From Prorocentrum cordatum (taxonomy: Eukaryota > Sar > Dinophyceae > Prorocentrales > Prorocentraceae), in assembly GCA_963575745.1 (NCBI GenBank), contig CAUYUJ010011270.1:186001-250000 (forward strand): a DNA stretch of 64,000 bases, in the 5' to 3' direction. Below, piece after piece: positions 49,930 through 60,968 of this stretch. Numbering within the stretch: the stretch's first letter is position 1; every line of letters starts with the position of its first letter. The notes beneath the pieces are model-generated. The model saw only the letters and a list, made by a program, of their open reading frames with translations, was not told the DNA's origin and ran no database searches. The translations under genes were made by a program, and so were the position numbers.

Positions 49930-50230
49930 GCGGCCAGAAATTATGGAAGCACTCCGGAGAATTGACCTCCAAGATGGCCGCGATTCGAGCACGGATCACT
50001 TCGGGGGGGACGTGCTCTTGCCGCCACCATGCTTGCATAATTTCTAGCAGCGCTGACCTATTATCAACGCTCATGTCCTTGAAGACTTCCATGGGGCATT
50101 CTTCGGAACCAAGCAAGTGCCTTGCAACGTTTGGACTTCCTCAGGGCCGCTTTAACTTCTGCTAGCTCCAGGCCCCCCTTCGTTGAATCGTCGGCGGGCG
50201 TGAACGACGTCGGCGCGAAGCGGAGAGGGC
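49930..50230 (-). pseudogene. RT N-terminal scrap of another LINE (LINE-4)
   Basis: ELAEVKAALRKSKRCKA is followed, after a frame change near 50,120, by CPMEVFKDMSVDNRSALLEI and AWWRQEHVPPEVIRARIAAI. This corresponds to the KApGpDg-to-vP-W-a-I segment ahead of RT motif 1. The LGSEEC in place of PGPDG suggests decay. It joins LINE-3 sequence at about 49,900. Confidence 0.55.
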
Positions 50231-50329
50231 ACGGCCTGCGGGGAGCGCGAAGGGGGGGGGGGCGCGGAAGGGGGGGCAGGGGAAGGGAGAGGACGGAGGA
50301 GAGGGAGGGGCGGAAGTGCGCACCAGGGG

Positions 50330-50600
50330 GAACCCAGCGAATGCAAAGGTTCTGGATGCTGGAGGCGTCCAGCGAATGCAAGGGCACCAGGGGAACCCAG
50401 CGAGTGCAAGGGTACTGAAGCCGCCCAGCAAATGCAAGGGCGCACACACCGGGGGAACCCAACGAATGCAAGGGCTTTGGATGCTGGAGCCGCTCAGCGA
50501 ATGCAGGGATGCACCAGCGAAACCCAGCGAATGCAAGGGTGTGGGATACTGGAGCCGCCCAACGAATGCAAGGGCACATTAGAAAACCCCAGCGAATGGA
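50330..50600. repeat. AACCCAGCGAATGCAAGGG minisatellite
   Basis: About eight imperfect units of 30-40 bases built from GAACCCAGCGAATGCAAGGG and CTGGAGCCGCCCAGCG. Confidence 0.85.
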
Positions 50601-50607
50601 GGCCGGT

Positions 50608-50716
50608 AGTGGCGACGAGGGGTGCCGGCATCACACAGTGGCGACGCGGGGCGCCGGCGGCAGCACACAGAGTGGCGACGAGGGGCACCAGCAGCAGCAC
50701 ACAGAGTGGCAACAAG
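50608..50716. repeat. GTGGCGACGAGGGGCRCC minisatellite
   Basis: Three to four units of about 36 bases, each with AGTGGCGAC and CAGCACACAG. Confidence 0.8.
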
Positions 50717-50739
50717 CTCATTTTGCCAGGGACGGCGGG

Positions 50740-51845
50740 GGAGGGTCCAGGAGGCCCCAAGAGGCCCCCGAGAGGCCCCCCACGAGGCCCCAGGAGGCTT
50801 CCCCAAGAGGCCCCTAATACGCTACAAGAGGCCCAGGGGACCGCCACGAGGCGCCCAGAAGGCCCCAAGAGTACCCCAAGAAGTTCCGAAGAAATATCCG
50901 AAGAGACTCCGAGAGGCATCCAAGACGCCTCTGGCCTTTCTGCTCGCCCTCCTCCTCCTCTTCGTCGTCCTCCTCCTCCTCGTCCTCCTCATCATCCGCC
51001 AATTCCTCCTCCTCTCTTGTCCCTCCGATCCTCCTGTATCCTCCACCTCTTCGGGTATGACGGCTTCCCGAGCCCTTTCTTACACCGCATGCTCTTCCAC
51101 ATCCCTGATCAGGGCAGCCTTCATGGGCATCGTTTCTGGATGGGCTGGTGGGGGTGCGTGAAGCGTCTAGAATCCCACTAGCCCTCTGGGCGTAGGTAGT
51201 TTAACGAGTTGTTGTTGCGTCCTTTCCTTATTCCAAAAACCCTGTTCCCTTCGGGGAGGGGTACCCTCCCCCCCTCCGTTTTTGTTCGGGGGGGAGGGGG
51301 AGGGCGATGTGTCAGAAGGTTTTTGTTTACCCAAGATGGCTACAAGTTGGCCTCCGATGCTCCAAGATGGCCTCCAAGATGGCTCAATATTGCTGATGCT
51401 CCCATGAGGGCCACAAGAAAGCTCAGAATGCTCTCGGATCCCTCCAAGGACCCCCACTAAGAGGCCCAAATCCTTCAAACACCTAAGGGATATCCATGTT
51501 ACTTGCCTTTTCGCCTTTTCGCTTCTGTTTGGTTTTTGAGGCCTCAAGATGGCCCCAAAGATGGCCCAAGAAAGCCGTCAGAGGGACCCACCAGGGCCCC
51601 AAGACGGCCCCAAGGGAGCCCAAGAGCGCCCCAATAGGGCTCCAAGAGGCGAGTATTCCAGCCTCCAGGAGGGGAGGGCTGAGTAAAAGCATTTCCCATT
51701 TTTGAGCCATGGGACCCAAGATCCCCCACAAAGAGCTCCAAGACACCCCCAAAGAGCCCAAGATGGGTCCAATACCCGCTAAACGAGCCCCACCCCAAGG
51801 CGGCCTAAATATTGCTCCAAAAGTCCTCGAAGAACCTCTCACACC
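50740..51845. other. CCCCAAGAGGCC / CCAAGATGGC low-complexity region
   Basis: No gene. The same minirepeat vocabulary as the 41.8-43.3 kb tandem repeat appears at 50,740-50,930 and 51,340-51,840, separated by a CCTCCTCC tract and a dispersed repeat at 51,095-51,175. Confidence 0.6.
51095..51175. repeat. Dispersed ~75-bp repeat, copy 2 of 3
   Basis: Contains CATCGTTTCTGGATGGGCTGGTGGGGGTGC-like sequence. Related copies lie at about 47,090-47,165 and 52,060-52,140. Confidence 0.6.
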
Positions 51846-52059
51846 AACAAGTCTGTAAATGCAGCCTCCCTATCGTCTTTGTCCTCCTCTAGTCCTTTCC
51901 TGCTTGCCCGACTCCTCCCTCCGAATTTTCCTTCCGAGGGCCCAGCAGACCCTAGTGAAGCCGCCGTGACTTGGGAACATGTGTTAAATCATGCAGCACA
52001 CATGCTCCCGCCGTTTCTGCGCCCCCGCAAACTTCCAAGGCGGCTGTTCCACTGATGCT

Positions 52060-52140
52060 TCTACACTTCCATGATCAAGGCAACTCGCTTGGCGATCGTC
52101 ACTAGATGGGCTGGTGGGGATGCGCGAGGCGTCAAGAGTT
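52060..52140. repeat. Dispersed ~75-bp repeat, copy 3 of 3
   Basis: Contains GATGGGCTGGTGGGGATGCG and GAGGCGTCAAGA. The first copy is in the 5' leader of LINE-2. Confidence 0.6.
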
Positions 52141-52634
52141 TCAATCACCGTTGTGGATGAAAAGGCGGCAACCTCCATTGAGAACGACGGCGGTCAGTGT
52201 GCAAGGGGCGAGCTAATTGAGAACATCGCTGGGCGGGGGAGAGCATTTGCCATGTGGGAAAAACGCGTCGACCGCAGTGGGGACGGCGTACGTGCATGCA
52301 GCGCAGCGGCCCAGGCGTGTAACCAGTAGCAGCTGATGCGCAAGCAGTTATACACACACACACCCACACAACTTTACCAAATTGGGTAACACATATGCGG
52401 GTGTTCATCTGGCTCGGACCAGTGGCGAAGAGCGAAGACAACTAGTAAAGTGGAAAACTGGCACGCCAGCAGAGCGGCGAAGCCTCAAAGACGAAGACGC
52501 GCGGAGGCGTAGCCAACGTGGGGGTAGCGATGGAGAAGACGGTGCATGCTGGGCGCAAGGGCGGCACACACACACAGACACACACGCACGCACGCACGAA
52601 CGCACGCAGCGCATCCCTCTGCACTAGAACCACG

Positions 52635-52790
52635 TGCCGTCTCAGCACGCATGCAACCCCTCCCCGCCCCCCGCCGGGCGCGGGCGCCTGACGGTCTGGC
52701 ACATCGACACGTTGAGCGCGGCGGGGAAGCTCGAGTCCGCGATCTCCGCCAGCTTGCCCTGCGTGGGCCGCCGCTCGGGGTGAGTGCATC
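52635..52790 (+). CDS. Possible plus-strand internal exon, unknown product
   Basis: Between an acceptor-like TCTCAG near 52,640 and a strong donor (CTCGGG/GTGAGTG) at about 52,790, the frame reads GRLTVWHIDTLSAAGKLESA and ISASLPCVGRRSG without a stop. The sequence is not repetitive and looks like real protein. No partner exon was found in the surrounding 3 kb, and no domain is recognised. The minus strand is also open here, so confidence is low. Confidence 0.25.
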
Positions 52791-53319
52791 GCAGCGGGCA
52801 AAATAAGAGCGTAGCAAATGGGGGGTCAGCGAATCAGCTGCATTGACTGAGGGGGAAAGATAGGGAAGGGGGACTGGCCCAGGGGAGAGAACGTTGACGT
52901 GGAACTGGCGATACATCACCAATAGATCGGCGACAGGCCATCGATAGCGAAACCACATGTTCCTGGGCGAGATGGGGCACCCAGGCCGTGATTGTCGATG
53001 AGTGGGCGATTGGAGGTCGATGCGCTTCCCCCTGGGCCAGTCCCCCCCTGTCGGCGTCCCTGGTGCATAATGCAGCTGGTCTTCGTGGCGTCTCCCGGCG
53101 CCGGAGGCGGCCATGCATCGAGTAAGGCGCCCAGTGGCGGGGCCGACAACAGCTTCGCCCAGTCCGAGAAAACACTCCTTCGCCACTTTTGGCACCTGGG
53201 AGCCCGCTTCGGGCCCTGGGGCCGTCAACAATCAACTCGTTGTGAACAACCGGCCGCGAGGAGCCGAGGAGAGGTCCAGGGACAGATTTCGATCGGATTT
53301 CTTGTCGTCGTGGTCGCTC

Positions 53320-53445
53320 TCTTCTTCCTCCTCCTCCTCCTCCTCCTCCGCCTCCTCCTCCTGCTCATCCTTCTCATCCTTCTCATATTCCTTTTTCCTC
53401 CTCCTGCTCCTCATCCTCCTGCCTTTCCTGCATCTCGGTTCCTCC
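53320..53445. repeat. (CTC)n-rich tract
   Basis: CTCCTC triplets with TCATCC interruptions. ORFs through it are artefacts. Confidence 0.8.
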
Positions 53446-53678
53446 TCCTTCTCCTCGGGCTCTGTTCGTGGGGCGGCCGTCCTTCGGATTCATCATCGCG
53501 GCCTGCCAATTGAGCGTCACCGGCGCCTCGCGAGCGCGCACGGGCGCGCGACACGGCGAGCGGCCGGTGTCGGGGGGGTGGGCGGCTGGAGCTGCCGCGC
53601 AGGTAGAGAGAGGCATCTGGCATCCGTCCTGTTTCTTTTGGCCTCCTGCTGCCTCCTCCTCCTCCTCCTCCTCTTCCT

Positions 53679-53712
53679 CCTCCTCCTAGGAGGAGGAGGA
53701 GGAGGAGACGTT
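53679..53712. repeat. Perfect (CCT)n-CTAG-(AGG)n inverted repeat
   Basis: CCTCCTCCTCCTAGGAGGAG and continuing triplets are symmetrical about CTAG and could form a hairpin. Confidence 0.85.
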
Positions 53713-53799
53713 CCTGGAGCGGAAGATAGCATATAGAAGAGAAGGAGAAGGAGGGACACAGCAGAAGGAAGAAATCATAAGGATTGAAAGAGGGAGGAG

Positions 53800-56240
53800 G
53801 AAAGTATCAGGAGGATGGAGGAGAAGGAGGAGGAGGGAGGAGGAGTAAACTCAGAATGTACCAACGGGCCGCAGTACACCCTCCAGTGCCACGTTCCCTC
53901 CCCACGAGCTCCTATGGGCGTTCCTATTCATTATGGGGAAGTCCCCTTGAAAGACGAGCACCCCATGGGCCTGCCATTCATGAGGGAGCCCCGTTGTGAA
54001 CAGGAATCGCCCAGCATCCTCCAAGGAGTGCCAAGAGGCAGGATAATCAAACTCAACCTTTTGAAGATGAGCCGCCATTCAGTCGAGGAGCTGTCGCACT
54101 TGACAAAGCCCATTGCCATGCATTTCGAAAAATGATCGAGCAAGGGTAATATGCTGAAACTGAAGTGCGCGGCACATTTTGTCACCCCCACTTTCCGTCC
54201 GCCAAGCGGTTGGAAACTTTGGGCTCTGGGTCACAGACGGTGGGAAAGTCCCAAGCGAAACGCCAAGCTGTCCCTGCCAACGTGTCTGACGGTGCGACGA
54301 GAGGGGGATCATTGACGAGTACGAGCGAGCGAGCAGCCGAGAGGCAGTTGGAACCGAAACGCGGCTAAGCACCGATGGCCAAATGGACAATCTTGTAGGT
54401 TTAACCAAGGCGACGGGGGCCCCAGGCCATCACCATGCAGCTGCTCCAGCACCTGGGGGCAGTGGCTGCGGATGACTCCTCGAGGCGTGATTGAGCACGA
54501 GTACGCGCCTCGAAGCTGCGAGTAGAAAAGGAGATTGAGGACGACGAGGACGAGGAGAACGGAGGATGGACACAGCGGAGAGCCTCGATGCCAGCGGTGA
54601 CATCCGATCCCTGGAAAATCATCAGCCTGTGCTCTGGGAACGTCTCCTCCGCTGCGCTCCCGCATGCCGTGCCCGCCCCGAACACCCCGCCCCCCCTCCC
54701 CTTCCTCCGCCTCCTGATCCTACTTCTTCACCTTCACCTTCTCCACCACCTCCCTCTACTCCTTTCCCCCTCGTCGTCCTCATGCCCCCCCATCCCCCTC
54801 ATCGTCGTCCTCCTCCTTCTCCTCCTCCTCCTCCTCCTCCTCCTCCCCCGAAGGCTAAAACGAAAATGGAAGAGAGAGACAGGAGACCCCGAGGATCCCC
54901 AACCTCCCGAACGCAAGGTCGACCTTGTTCTGCGGCTCTGAGTGGAGCAGCTTTTAAGGCTTCGAGCTGCGTGCAGACAGCTCCCAAGTGGCCTCTACAG
55001 GTCCCAACATCCGCCCAGGGTAGTCCCCCGGGCGCTCCGAGCTCCAGAATTGGGGTGTTCAGCCCGCCCTGGATTAACATAAAGGCCTGTTGAGGCTAGC
55101 CGGGACTGCCGGCTTGGTGACTTTCAATAAGGGGGTCCATAGGTGTCCCTTCTTGCACGGGGCCGATGTTGTCACCCGAACAATTTTTTGACCTTCCTCC
55201 GAAGCCGATAGTGACAACAAGCCTCCCGCCTTGATTTGTTCAAGGCGTTGGAGGTACGAGTCTGTGCGCAGCCCGAAGCACATCCTCAGGAGGTTGTTCG
55301 CCCACCGTCTGCCACGATGACCCCACATCAACAAGGAACATCGAATCGGTTACTGAAAGTTGCCGAATCGGCAGGAATCGGCAGGCATACCAGGAGGCAT
55401 TGAAGTCAACGTCTGGCGCGCCGCGTCGAGACCAACACGATAAAATCCAAACTGGCAGAGCGGCGCTTTGTCGCCCCGAGCCGAACCAACAGCCGACGCG
55501 CTGGTGCGAGCGGCTGGGCTTGGGAACTGACAGAACCGCTGTGGCCTCCCTCCCTCCTCCCCCCCCCGCCCCCTCGTCCCCAAAGGGTCGAAAAAACTTC
55601 ATGTGGATTTCGACCAGTATGAAAAGGGGGGTCCAGGATAGAGGAACAACAATTTCCAGAATGAATGTAGAACATCAAGCTTGAAAAGTTTCGGTCATCT
55701 GGCTCATGCTCCTGTCGTTGCTCGGTTTCCTGGTCTTCTTCCTGGCCTGTACCCTGCTCCTGCTACTGCTACAGGTCATCCTCCTCATCGTCCTCATCCT
55801 CACCCCCATCCTAATCCTCATCCCCGTCCTCATTCTCATCCTCATCATCCTCCTCCCCCTCCTGCTATTCCTCATCCTTCCCTCCCTCCTCCTGACGTTG
55901 CCCCGCGTCCTGTTCCTGATCATGTTTTCTTTTCCTGGTATGTATGCTGTTGATCCTCCCTCCGCACCATCCCTCATTATGTTCCCCCTCCTCCTCTTCC
56001 TCATCCTCCTGCTCCTACTCCTGCTCCTCCTTCTCCTCCTCATCATCTGCCCTCCCTCTCCTCCTCCTCCTCCTCCTCCTCTTCCCCCACCGCGCCTTCC
56101 TATTGCCCCTTCTCTCGCCCCTTTTCATGGCGACAGCACCCTGGCAGCCGAAAGCCTGCGGAGTCAAGGGGGATTGCTACTTCGGTGTATTGATCATCAC
56201 TGCGCCCGCCTTAGCTTGTAAAAAGGATCCGAAACAAATC
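53800..56240. other. 2.4 kb without a supported gene
   Basis: Only weak ORFs. Pyrimidine-rich triplet tracts occur at 54,690-54,850 and 55,735-56,090. Confidence 0.45.
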
Positions 56241-56279
56241 ACATGGTCGTTTTGGTTGGAATGAACGTGTGGCTGAAGG

Positions 56280-56461
56280 ATATATATAGAGAGAGAGAGA
56301 GGGAGAGAGAGGGAGGGATAGAGAGAGAGAGAGAGAAATAAAGAAAGAAAGAGAGAAAGAGAGAGATATATTCATTGTTTGCGAACCCACCGCTGTCTCT
56401 GAGTAGCGGTGCGCTGGCAAACTCGAGGGTGGACTAGTCTATCAGGGTGGGAGAGACACGC

Positions 56462-56524
<63 letters not shown>

Positions 56525-56537
56525 AAGAGAGGGGCGG
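56280..56537. repeat. (GA)n tracts, two blocks
   Basis: GAGA runs at 56,288-56,370 and 56,461-56,533 with occasional AAAG. They are separated by 90 bases of unique sequence. Confidence 0.9.
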
Positions 56538-57329
56538 GATCGGCCGTTTCGGGTCATCTTGTCACACGCTGTCGGTTTTCTCAAGATAATTCGAGCTTTA
56601 GGACAGCTACAGAGCTGGTAAGCACAGCTAACCGGTTCACAATAATCAGGCGCGTTCGCCTGAACTCGGTCTGCTGATCTAGGTTTGCAAACCTATTCGT
56701 ATTATTCGAGTCATCTTCACAAACGCTCTCCCAAACGCGCGGCCGTAGGGCGGTGCCGCACGTCCTTCATCTCGGAGCACAGGTCGACGGTTCGACCCCC
56801 ATCAGGTCGGCGCGCGCTCTCTAGAGGGGGCAGAGGGAGATAAGGGAGGAAAAAGGCATGGTTACGGGGAATTGGGGGGCGGGGGAAAAGATAGAGAGAG
56901 AGAGGGCCCAAAAGGCTCCCCGCGACACTGCTGGGCGGCGCTGCGCCCGCGGGAACATGGGCGGCTACGTCAGGGGGGCAGTGGATGCCCGTTGGCTCTG
57001 CTGGGAGAATGGGAAGCAAATGGGAACAACCTAAGCGCGGGAACGCGGGGGAGGGACACGAGATGTGGTGAGCACGCCTGGTCAGTCGCTCAGCACAGGC
57101 TACTCGCGCCCTGACCGCGCCAAGATCGCACCTGCTGGTGGGGTGGGAGGAGGGGTAGAGGGTCAGAGGTAAGTAAGTAGGTTCGCGGCGGAGTGGGTTG
57201 GAGGGGAAACCGAAAATCCAGCCACGGACCTCATGAGAAATATTGAGGCCATCAGAAGCTTCACACATTGGAATCCCCCTTCGTCCATTCCTGGAAACTC
57301 TACCACTCGGGAGACAAGTGGGGGCAGGT

Positions 57330-58233
57330 GGGCCAGTGAGACGGCCAGCGACGACGGGGATGGCTTCACCTACCATGCCTGTGATCATCGTCTTCGCCAA
57401 GGCCTGTTCCTCCCCGGTCGCAAATGTGAAAGGGAGCTGCATGGATTTCGATATCTCTCGAAGAAACCACGCCCCCCGTGCGTGGGCCCAATGGGGCGTC
57501 GCATAGGCCTTCTTGACCTCCATGAGGCCCCACTCGTCTACGGGGGAGACTAGCCAAACCAAGAGCACTGAAAAAGAGTCCAGCAAGATAGCCCAACGCG
57601 CTGTACTGGAACGAAACCATCTCAAGAGACGACGGCACCATAGAGGTCGAGCGCTTAGAGGTTAAAGTCGGAGCCGCGATATTCTCAGCTTCACTTCCCG
57701 GTGAGAACTCAGAACCGAGGTCGGTCCAGAGAGCGCTACCGCTCGCGATATACAACGCCATCGCCACCGCCTCGGCCTGCAGCTTCGGCGCAGCCATCCG
57801 AGGGCAATGTGCTGAGATGCACTTGTTCACGTTGCAAGTGATGCCTTTGTCGCCGCTCATCGCCTCCTCGAGGATGTTGGAGACCCCCCTCCAAGTCACC
57901 TTCTTCGGCAGCACCTTCTCTGTGCCCAGCAGCGACTACAGCCGCCCGAATTCTGCTCGACGCAAGGCTGTGTCCGGCGAGGGGGCCTCCGCAACGGGCG
58001 TCGGTGAGGTGTCTCGAGGCCCTGGTGTCGAAGTGGACGGTTTAGCTTTCAGATCTTTGTCGCCCTCCAAGGGCTTCGCCATCTTGTCTCCGAACGAACT
58101 CTTCGTTGCCATGGCCAAGTACCCGCCCTGTTTACGCGAGCGAAGCTCCTCGGCCCCGTCCTTCCTGTCCTTGACGGAAGCCTGGCACTCCGGATCTGCG
58201 GTGGCCAAGTTCCCCCTCATCTTGATGATGCCC
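57330..58233 (-). pseudogene. Downstream exon of an unidentified gene, interrupted by TAG and a frameshift
   Basis: After the acceptor at 58,234 the frame reads GIIKMRGNLATADPECQASV, GGYLAMATKSSFGDKMAKPL and a Ser/Pro-rich stretch to AEFGRL. A TAG at 57,936-57,938 follows, then in the same frame LPKKVTWRGVSNILEEAMSG, APKLQAEAVAMALYIASGSA and a hydrophobic segment (ALGYLAGLFFSALG). Near 57,560 the frame shifts into LVWLVSPVDEWGLMEVKKAY and MITGMVGEAIPVVAGRL. The sequence has natural protein character on both sides of the breaks, but I recognise no family. The hydrophobic stretch could be a membrane segment. Confidence 0.45.
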
Positions 58234-58260
58234 CTGGGGGGGGGGGGGGAGATTCGGTCT

Positions 58261-58448
58261 CTTTACAACCAGAACAACCACTTTACAACCAGATGGGTTA
58301 CTTTACAACCAACATAGGATTGGAAAGTATGGTTTTTCATCGAGAACGTCCACTTTGCAACCAGAACGGCCCGCTTTACAACCAGAACGGACCACTTTAC
58401 AACCAGAGCGGGCCACTTTACAACCATAACGGACCACTTTACAACCAG
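58261..58448 (+). repeat. CTTTACAACCAG array, left end of the introner candidate
   Basis: Units start at 58,261, 58,281, 58,301, 58,353, 58,374, 58,395, 58,416 and 58,437. Confidence 0.9.
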
Positions 58449-58469
58449 CTCAGAGTGGCCGTGCGTGTT

Positions 58470-58640
58470 TGGGCGTTCCGCGAAGTGCTCCAGAGCAAGT
58501 GGGCGCTCTGAAAAATGCCCCAGTGCAAGTGGGCGCTCTGAAAAATGCCCCAGAGCAAGTGGGCGCTCTCAAAAGTGCTCCAGGGCGCGCGGACGCTCTG
58601 AAACGTGCTCCAGAGCACGTGGGCGCTCTGGAGCCCGAGT
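58470..58640. repeat. ~31-bp minisatellite (GCTCTGAAAAATGCCCCAG)
   Basis: Five units with AGCAAGTGGGCGCTCTGAAA and variants. Confidence 0.88.
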
Positions 58641-58890
58641 GCCTGAACTCTCTGCGCAGGCCCCAGCGATGCCTCTGAGCCCGAGCGCCTGAACGCCCTG
58701 CGCAGGCCCCAGCGATGCCTCTGAGCCCGAGGACCTGCGCGCTCTGCGCAGGCCCCAGCGACGCTTCTGAGCCCGAGGACCTGGACGCTCTGCGCAGGCC
58801 CCAGCGATGCCTCTGAGCCCGAGCGCCTGGACGCTCTGAGCAGGCCCCGGCGATGCCTCTGAGCCCGAGCGCCTGGACGCTCTGGCGCTC
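58635..58890. repeat. ~48-bp minisatellite (GAGCCCGAGCGCCTGGACG)
   Basis: About five units, each with CTCTGCGCAGGCCCCAGCGA. Confidence 0.88.
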
Positions 58891-59911
58891 TGAGCCCAGC
58901 AGACTAAGACAGGGCTTGCTAGCAGGGGCAAAGCGGCCTCAACAAGGGCCCCGTGCTCGCAAGGGAATAAGGCGACAGCATACGTAGGAAGGCTCAGGGC
59001 GACGCGCTGCCCATTTTAGGGATCACTCACAGGAAGCGAGCCCAGTGGCCTCCACAAGGGCCCAGCGCCCCAGGGAACGAGGCCATTGGCACCGCGGGTC
59101 TCTTGGGCCACGTTGGCCCCTGAAGCCCCGCGGTGTTCTGCAAGGGGCTAAGTGCTCCAGCTCCAGTTGGCCCCCTGCTGCTCCCCTTCTTGGAAAATCG
59201 AGGTTCAACGTTCCGAATAAATGCAACTATTTCGAACATCGTTTTTTTTCCAGCGTCAGCCACAGTGCCAGCGCAGCAACGCAGGCATCCTGCTCGGGCA
59301 GCAGCCTCAGCCACCGTGCCAGCGCAGCAGCTTCAGCCACCGCGGCAGCGCATCACCGCCACTTTTGTGCCTGCTACCACCGCACTTACCGCTGCAGCCC
59401 CGCTACCTCCACAATTCCGACTGACCCCCCGCTACCGCCGCAAATCCCATTGCAGCCCAGCTACCACCACAGTTCCCACCGTTGCCTGGCGACCACCACA
59501 ATTGCCACCGCAGTTTCCCAACACCGTGCAGTTCCCATTGTAGCCGCCGCTACCACCACATCTCCCACTACAGCTTCCCACTGCCATGCAGCTCCAGTCT
59601 TGGACGGGATCATGGTTTATTCGTGTGTCCTGCGCGACTAGCCTTCGTCCGTCAGAAAAAGGCAGAGCAAGCAACGGCAGAACTGACCGACAGAGCTTAG
59701 AGAGCAAGTCAAAACCCTAATGCGCCCACCAGCACGCAACATACCATAGCGCACCAGGTCGCCGCATCGCCAACGCGTGCGCAGTGCTTCTTCGTGCGCG
59801 ATGGGCAATTTTACAACCAACGTGCCTCAGAGAGCCCAAAGCCACCCTTGCGCTTGCCCACGGAGATTTCAGGGGAAGGCCCGCGTGCATTCAATATGTG
59901 TTTGTACTTGC

Positions 59912-60018
59912 CTGGTTGTAAAGTGCCCTCCCTGGTTGTAAAGTGCCCTTCTCGGATTTTGTAAGCTGGTTGTAAAGTGACCCATCTGGTTGTAAAGTGC
60001 GCTTCTGGTTGTAAAGTG
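59912..60018 (-). repeat. CTTTACAACCAG array, right end (inverted)
   Basis: CTGGTTGTAAAG starts at 59,912, 59,932, 59,966, 59,986 and 60,005. One direct TTTTACAACCAA is at 59,808. Confidence 0.9.
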
Positions 60019-60043
60019 ACCCACACGCCTGGGGGGGGGGCAC

Positions 60044-60785
60044 CTTGTCGACAGAGCGAGACCTTGGGCGCCTCATCGCGGTCAGGGTGGCGATCGCGGT
60101 GGCGATCGCCTCCCTCGCGTCCACGGTCGCGGTCATCACGCGATGAGCCTCCGCGATCACGGTCTCTGCGAACCCCGCGATCTCCTCCGCGACCTGGGCT
60201 GCTGCGCCGATCTCTGCTGTCTCCTCGGCGGTCTCGGTCATCGCGGCGGTCGCGATCGCGATCTCAATCGCGGTCGCCCCGTCGCCCGTGCAAGTCACGC
60301 CGCCCGTCGCAGGAGCGCCGCCTCTCATCGCGCTCTCCACCGCAGCAGTCCCATGGCGGGCGGCGCCCATCTCCACCCGCGGTGGCGATCGCCTCGCATG
60401 AAGAACGCCAGCGTCGCAAGATCACTGGGGCCTTCTGGGTGGCAACGGGCCAGGGACAGGCGCGGTCTGCGACAAAGATCACTTCGGAGGGGTAGCCCAC
60501 GAGGTAGAGCTCAAAGGCCAGCTCGAGGATCCATGACACCACAAAGGGAACCGATAATTCCAGAAACTGAGCCCGAACCTGACGCCCCGAGAAGAGCGCA
60601 GCGATCATGTTGAATCCTCGAGGGGGCTGACCAGGCCAGGGGGGGATGTTTGTCTTTGGTCGGGGGCCCTCGGAGGTCTTGTGGAGCCAGATCCTGTTGC
60701 CGTTCTTGGGGGCGATCCAGATGAAGGCCCCATGGGGCCATATTTCCATACCCAACCAAATACACGGGCTTTGTGGGTCTTCCAA
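60044..60785 (-). pseudogene. Upstream exon of the same unidentified gene, with an Arg/Asp-rich tail
   Basis: The frame reads IWPHGAFIWIAPKNGNRIWL, RGFNMIAALFSGRQVRAQFL, FVVSWILELAFELYLVGYPS and VADRACPWPVATQKAPV, a region with real protein character. It is followed by an Arg/Asp-rich tail (RDLHGRRGDRD, DRDRRGDSRDRRSS and similar) that runs to the donor at 60,043. One TGA near 60,265 interrupts the tail. RD-rich tails occur in RNA-binding and splicing-related proteins; that assignment is only compositional. Phase across the intron does not match the downstream exon without one more indel. Confidence 0.42.
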
Positions 60786-60834
60786 ATCTCACGCTGGGGA
60801 TAGTTTCACACCGTACATGTTGGTCAAGTACTTG

Positions 60835-60860
60835 AACACACACACACACACACACACATC
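60835..60860. repeat. (CA)n microsatellite
   Basis: About twelve CA repeats. Confidence 0.9.
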
Positions 60861-60968
60861 TTACAGTATACCTTGCTGACGCCAATGATGTCATCCCCAT
60901 ATCTACGTTGACGTATTTCAATGGAACCTGGTGGTGATGAGATGGTAAAGCCAGAGGAAGCAAAACGT

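Larger units (their letters stand above)
58234..60043 (-). mobile_element. 1,810-bp intron with inverted end arrays (introner candidate)
   Basis: On the minus strand the segment starts at a donor CAAG/GTGCCCC and ends at an acceptor CCCCCAG/GGGC, both next to runs of C. Its ends carry arrays of CTTTACAACCAG with a 19-21-base period: eight units at the acceptor end (58,261-58,448) and five in opposite orientation at the donor end (59,912-60,018). Inverted end repeats that coincide with splice sites are the mark of introners, intron-generating transposons reported from dinoflagellates. It encodes no transposase; it holds two minisatellites and a Pro/Gln-coding low-complexity stretch. The joined frame is not clean, so splicing is inferred from the sites, not from the protein. 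Confidence 0.55.

Noticed and set aside
59977-60495. Plus-strand RS-domain protein
   Set aside because: The Ser/Arg pattern comes from reading the Arg/Asp-coding strand backwards. Only the minus reading continues into non-repetitive protein.
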